Origin: an uncultured Collinsella sp.
GTDB lineage: Bacteria > Actinomycetota > Coriobacteriia > Coriobacteriales > Coriobacteriaceae
Assembly (NCBI GenBank): GCA_937926755.1
Contig: CALBBA010000194.1
Span: 1-6,653, forward strand
DNA: 6,653 nt
Reading direction: 5' to 3'
Below the pieces are notes generated by a model. It ran no database searches. It was not told where the DNA came from and saw nothing but the letters and a program-made list of their open reading frames with translations. This document shows, piece by piece, positions 4,823 to 6,653 of this stretch (positions within the stretch are counted from its first letter, which is position 1; every line of letters starts with the position of its first letter). Made by a program: the position numbers and the translations under genes.

Positions 4823-6652
4823 TTACTTCCCCTGCACCATGGTGAGGGAGATCTTCTTGCGGTCGCGATCGACCTTTTCAACCCACACCTTGACCGTGTC
4901 ACCGACGCGCACCACGTCGCTGGGGTGCTTGACGAAGCGGTTGGCCAGCTTGGAGATGTGCACGAGGCCGTCCTGGTGCACGCCCACGTCGACGAAGGCG
5001 CCAAAGTCCACAACGTTGCGCACCGTGCCCTTGAGCTCCATGCCGGGTTCCAGGTCGTCGATGGAAAGCGCCGAGCGGCTAAAGACCACCTCGGGCGCGT
5101 CGTCGCGCGGGTCGCGGCCGGGCTTCTTGAGCTCGTTGACGATGTCGATGAGCGTTAAGGTGCCGCAGTCCAGGTCGCTTGCCAGCGCCGAGATGCTGCC
5201 CAGGCGGCGCTCGATATCGGGCACGCCGCCGCGGCTGAGCTCGCTTGCCGCAACGCCGGCGCGCTCCAGGACGGCCGTGGCCACCTCGTAGCTTTCGGGG
5301 TGGACGCTTGTCGCGTCGAGCGGGTTCTTGCCGCCGCTGATGCGCAGGAAACCTGCGGCGTTGAGGTACGCCTTGGGTCCCAGCTTGGGGACCTTCTTGA
5401 GCTGGCGGCGATCGGTAAAGGCGCCGTTTTCCTCGCGGTACGCCACGATGTTCTTGGCCACGCTCGGCGTGATGCCCGATACGTATCCCAGCAGGCTCGC
5501 GCTCGCGGTGTTCACGTCGACGCCCACGCGGTTGACGACGTCTTCCACCACGTGGCCCAGGGTGCGCGAAAGCTCGGCCTGGTCAAGGTCGTGCTGGTAT
5601 TGGCCCACGCCGATAGACTGGGGCGGGATCTTGACGAGCTCTGCCAGCGGGTCCTGCAGGCGGCGGCCCAGGCTCATGGCGCCACGTACGGTGACGTCCA
5701 GGTCGGGATATTCCTGGCTGGCGAGCTCGGAGGCGGAGTACACCGACGCGCCGGCCTCGTTGACGATGGTGTAACGAAGGCTGGGCGCCTGCTCGGTAAT
5801 GAACTCCGAGACGACTTCCTCGGTCTCGCGGCTGGCGGTGCCGTTGCCGATGACGATGGTGTTGACGCCGTCCTTCTTGACGAGGCGGGCGAGCTCGCGC
5901 TTGGTGCCGGCGACGTCGTGGCGCGGCTTGGTGGGATAGACCACGCCGTGGTCGAGTAGCTTGCCGGTCTCGTCCATGACGGCGACCTTGCAGCCGGTGC
6001 GGTAGCCCGGATCGAGCGCGAGCACGCGGGCGCCGCGCACGGGGCGTGCCGAGAGCAGGCCTTCGAGATTCTTGGCAAAGACGTTGATGGCCTCGGTCTG
6101 GGCGCGGACGGTGAGCTTGGCACGGGCCTCGCGCTCCAGCGAGGGGGCCATGAGGCGCTTGTAACCATCAGCGATGGCGGCATCGAAGATGGGAGCAAAC
6201 ACGCCCTGGCGGCGGGGGCAGCGGCTGCCGAGGCGCGCCGTGGCGGCAGCGCCGTCGACGTTCACGCGCACGCGGAGCTTGCCCTCGCGCTCGCCGCGGT
6301 CGATAGCCAGCACGCGGTGGTTGGGGATGCGGCGCAGCGGTTCGTCATAGCTGTAGTACGGCTCGTAGGGGGGCTTCTCGGCGGGGTCGGTGGCCTCGAC
6401 GATGATGTCGGCGGTGTTTTGCGTAAAGGCGCGCAGGTCGGCGACGTTCTCGGGGTCCTCGGCCACCGTCTCGGCCACGATGTCGGCGGCGCCGGCGAGC
6501 GCCTTCTCGGGCGTGTCGAAGCCGGCCTCCTCGTTGACGTATGCCGCGGCGGCGTCGAGCGCGCTGCCCTTGGCCGAGGCCTGCATGATGATCATATTGG
6601 CGAGCGGCCCCAGACCCCCCCCCCCGTGCCTCTCTGTCCCGGGCCAGCCCCT
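4823..6652 (-). CDS. tex: Tex-family RNA-binding transcription accessory protein, N-terminal part missing
   Basis: Tex is a cytoplasmic nucleic-acid-binding protein of ~720-780 residues linked to transcription and RNA handling. Here about 597 credible residues are present. Numbered from the first internal ATG (6595): a helical central part (~1-90, ending YYSYDEPLRRIPNHRVLAIDRG); a YqgF/RNase H-like domain (~188-310, with VLALDPGYRTGCK at 191-203); helix-hairpin-helix repeats (~355-425, with VNTASASLLGYVSGI); and a C-terminal S1 domain (~515-588, with GTVRNVVDFGAFVDVG). That ATG is not the true start. Upstream codons to 6616 read GLGPLAN, a Tex-like continuation. The frame stays open to the edge, but the sequence past 6616 is a C-run plus non-Tex residues, so about 130-180 N-terminal residues are lost beyond or at the assembly break. 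It converges on the transaldolase and ends just after the inverted repeat. Confidence 0.9.
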   Translation of the reverse strand, partial: RGWPGTERHGGGGLGPLANMIIMQASAKGSALDAAAAYVNEEAGFDTPEKALAGAADIVAETVAEDPENVADLRAFTQNTADIIVEATDPAEKPPYEPYYSYDEPLRRIPNHRVLAIDRGEREGKLRVRVNVDGAAATARLGSRCPRRQGVFAPIFDAAIADGYKRLMAPSLEREARAKLTVRAQTEAINVFAKNLEGLLSARPVRGARVLALDPGYRTGCKVAVMDETGKLLDHGVVYPTKPRHDVAGTKRELARLVKKDGVNTIVIGNGTASRETEEVVSEFITEQAPSLRYTIVNEAGASVYSASELASQEYPDLDVTVRGAMSLGRRLQDPLAELVKIPPQSIGVGQYQHDLDQAELSRTLGHVVEDVVNRVGVDVNTASASLLGYVSGITPSVAKNIVAYREENGAFTDRRQLKKVPKLGPKAYLNAAGFLRISGGKNPLDATSVHPESYEVATAVLERAGVAASELSRGGVPDIERRLGSISALASDLDCGTLTLIDIVNELKKPGRDPRDDAPEVVFSRSALSIDDLEPGMELKGTVRNVVDFGAFVDVGVHQDGLVHISKLANRFVKHPSDVVRVGDTVKVWVEKVDRDRKKISLTMVQGK

Positions 6653-6653
6653 T
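6615..6653. other. Homopolymer run and unrelated terminal sequence, probable assembly artefact
   Basis: A run of 11 C (6615-6625), poly-G on the coding strand, is followed by 28 bases whose translation in any minus-strand frame lacks the basic PYKxKRRT-type segment expected just before GLGPLA in Tex. G homopolymers at contig ends are a known short-read error. A real frameshift or rearrangement is the alternative. Confidence 0.5.

Noticed and set aside
4568..5158. 196-residue plus-strand frame crossing the intergenic region into tex
   Set aside because: It starts on a TTG inside the transaldolase-like remnant, runs through the terminator and then antisense to tex. Only its first few residues (ALGFYILP) are meaningful, and they are reported as a relic.
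5300..5959. 219-residue plus-strand frame opposite tex
   Set aside because: It is antisense to the YqgF and helix-hairpin-helix part of Tex, which is unmistakable on the minus strand.

Overview
The window is GC-rich bacterial DNA, about 60% or more G+C by eye. It is dense in protein-coding sequence with strong G/C bias at third codon positions. The fused RlmK/RlmL-type methyltransferase, the Shine-Dalgarno sites (GAAAGGA) and the general style of the genes suggest a gut Coriobacteriia actinomycete, most likely Collinsella or a relative. That assignment is inferred from family resemblance, not from a search. Both edges look like contig or assembly boundaries.

Layout from left to right: (1) Positions 1-81 are the non-coding flank downstream of the first gene. 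The first ~46 bases, read on the minus strand, look like the left terminus and leader of an IS3/IS150-type insertion sequence running off the edge. (2) Positions 82-2640 (minus) encode a large RlmKL-like 23S rRNA methyltransferase. Its RlmK half is intact, but its RlmL half has lost its signature motifs. (3) A 75-bp divergent promoter region (2641-2715) carries overlapping -10 elements. (4) Positions 2716-3543 (plus) encode a Cof-type HAD phosphatase. (5) A 193-bp AT-rich intergenic region holds repeated dyad motifs that look like operators. (6) Positions 3737-4441 (plus) encode a small single-domain transaldolase. (7) Positions 4442-4822 are a 381-bp intergenic stretch packed with structure: a 66-nt hairpin, a decayed second copy of the transaldolase C-terminal coding end, and a 48-nt inverted repeat placed almost concentrically around a long bidirectional terminator. 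(8) From 4823 to the right edge (minus) lies most of a Tex-family RNA-binding protein. Its N-terminal part is missing; the sequence beyond a run of 11 C (6615-6625) does not look like Tex and may be an assembly artefact.

Functionally this is mostly housekeeping: rRNA modification, a sugar-phosphate or phosphate-ester hydrolase, a non-oxidative pentose phosphate enzyme, and an RNA-binding transcription accessory factor. I see no defence island, CRISPR array, tRNA or rRNA. The parts most worth a second look are the apparently dead RlmL half, the nested repeat structure between the convergent transaldolase and tex genes, the transaldolase tail remnant, and the candidate operators before the transaldolase.
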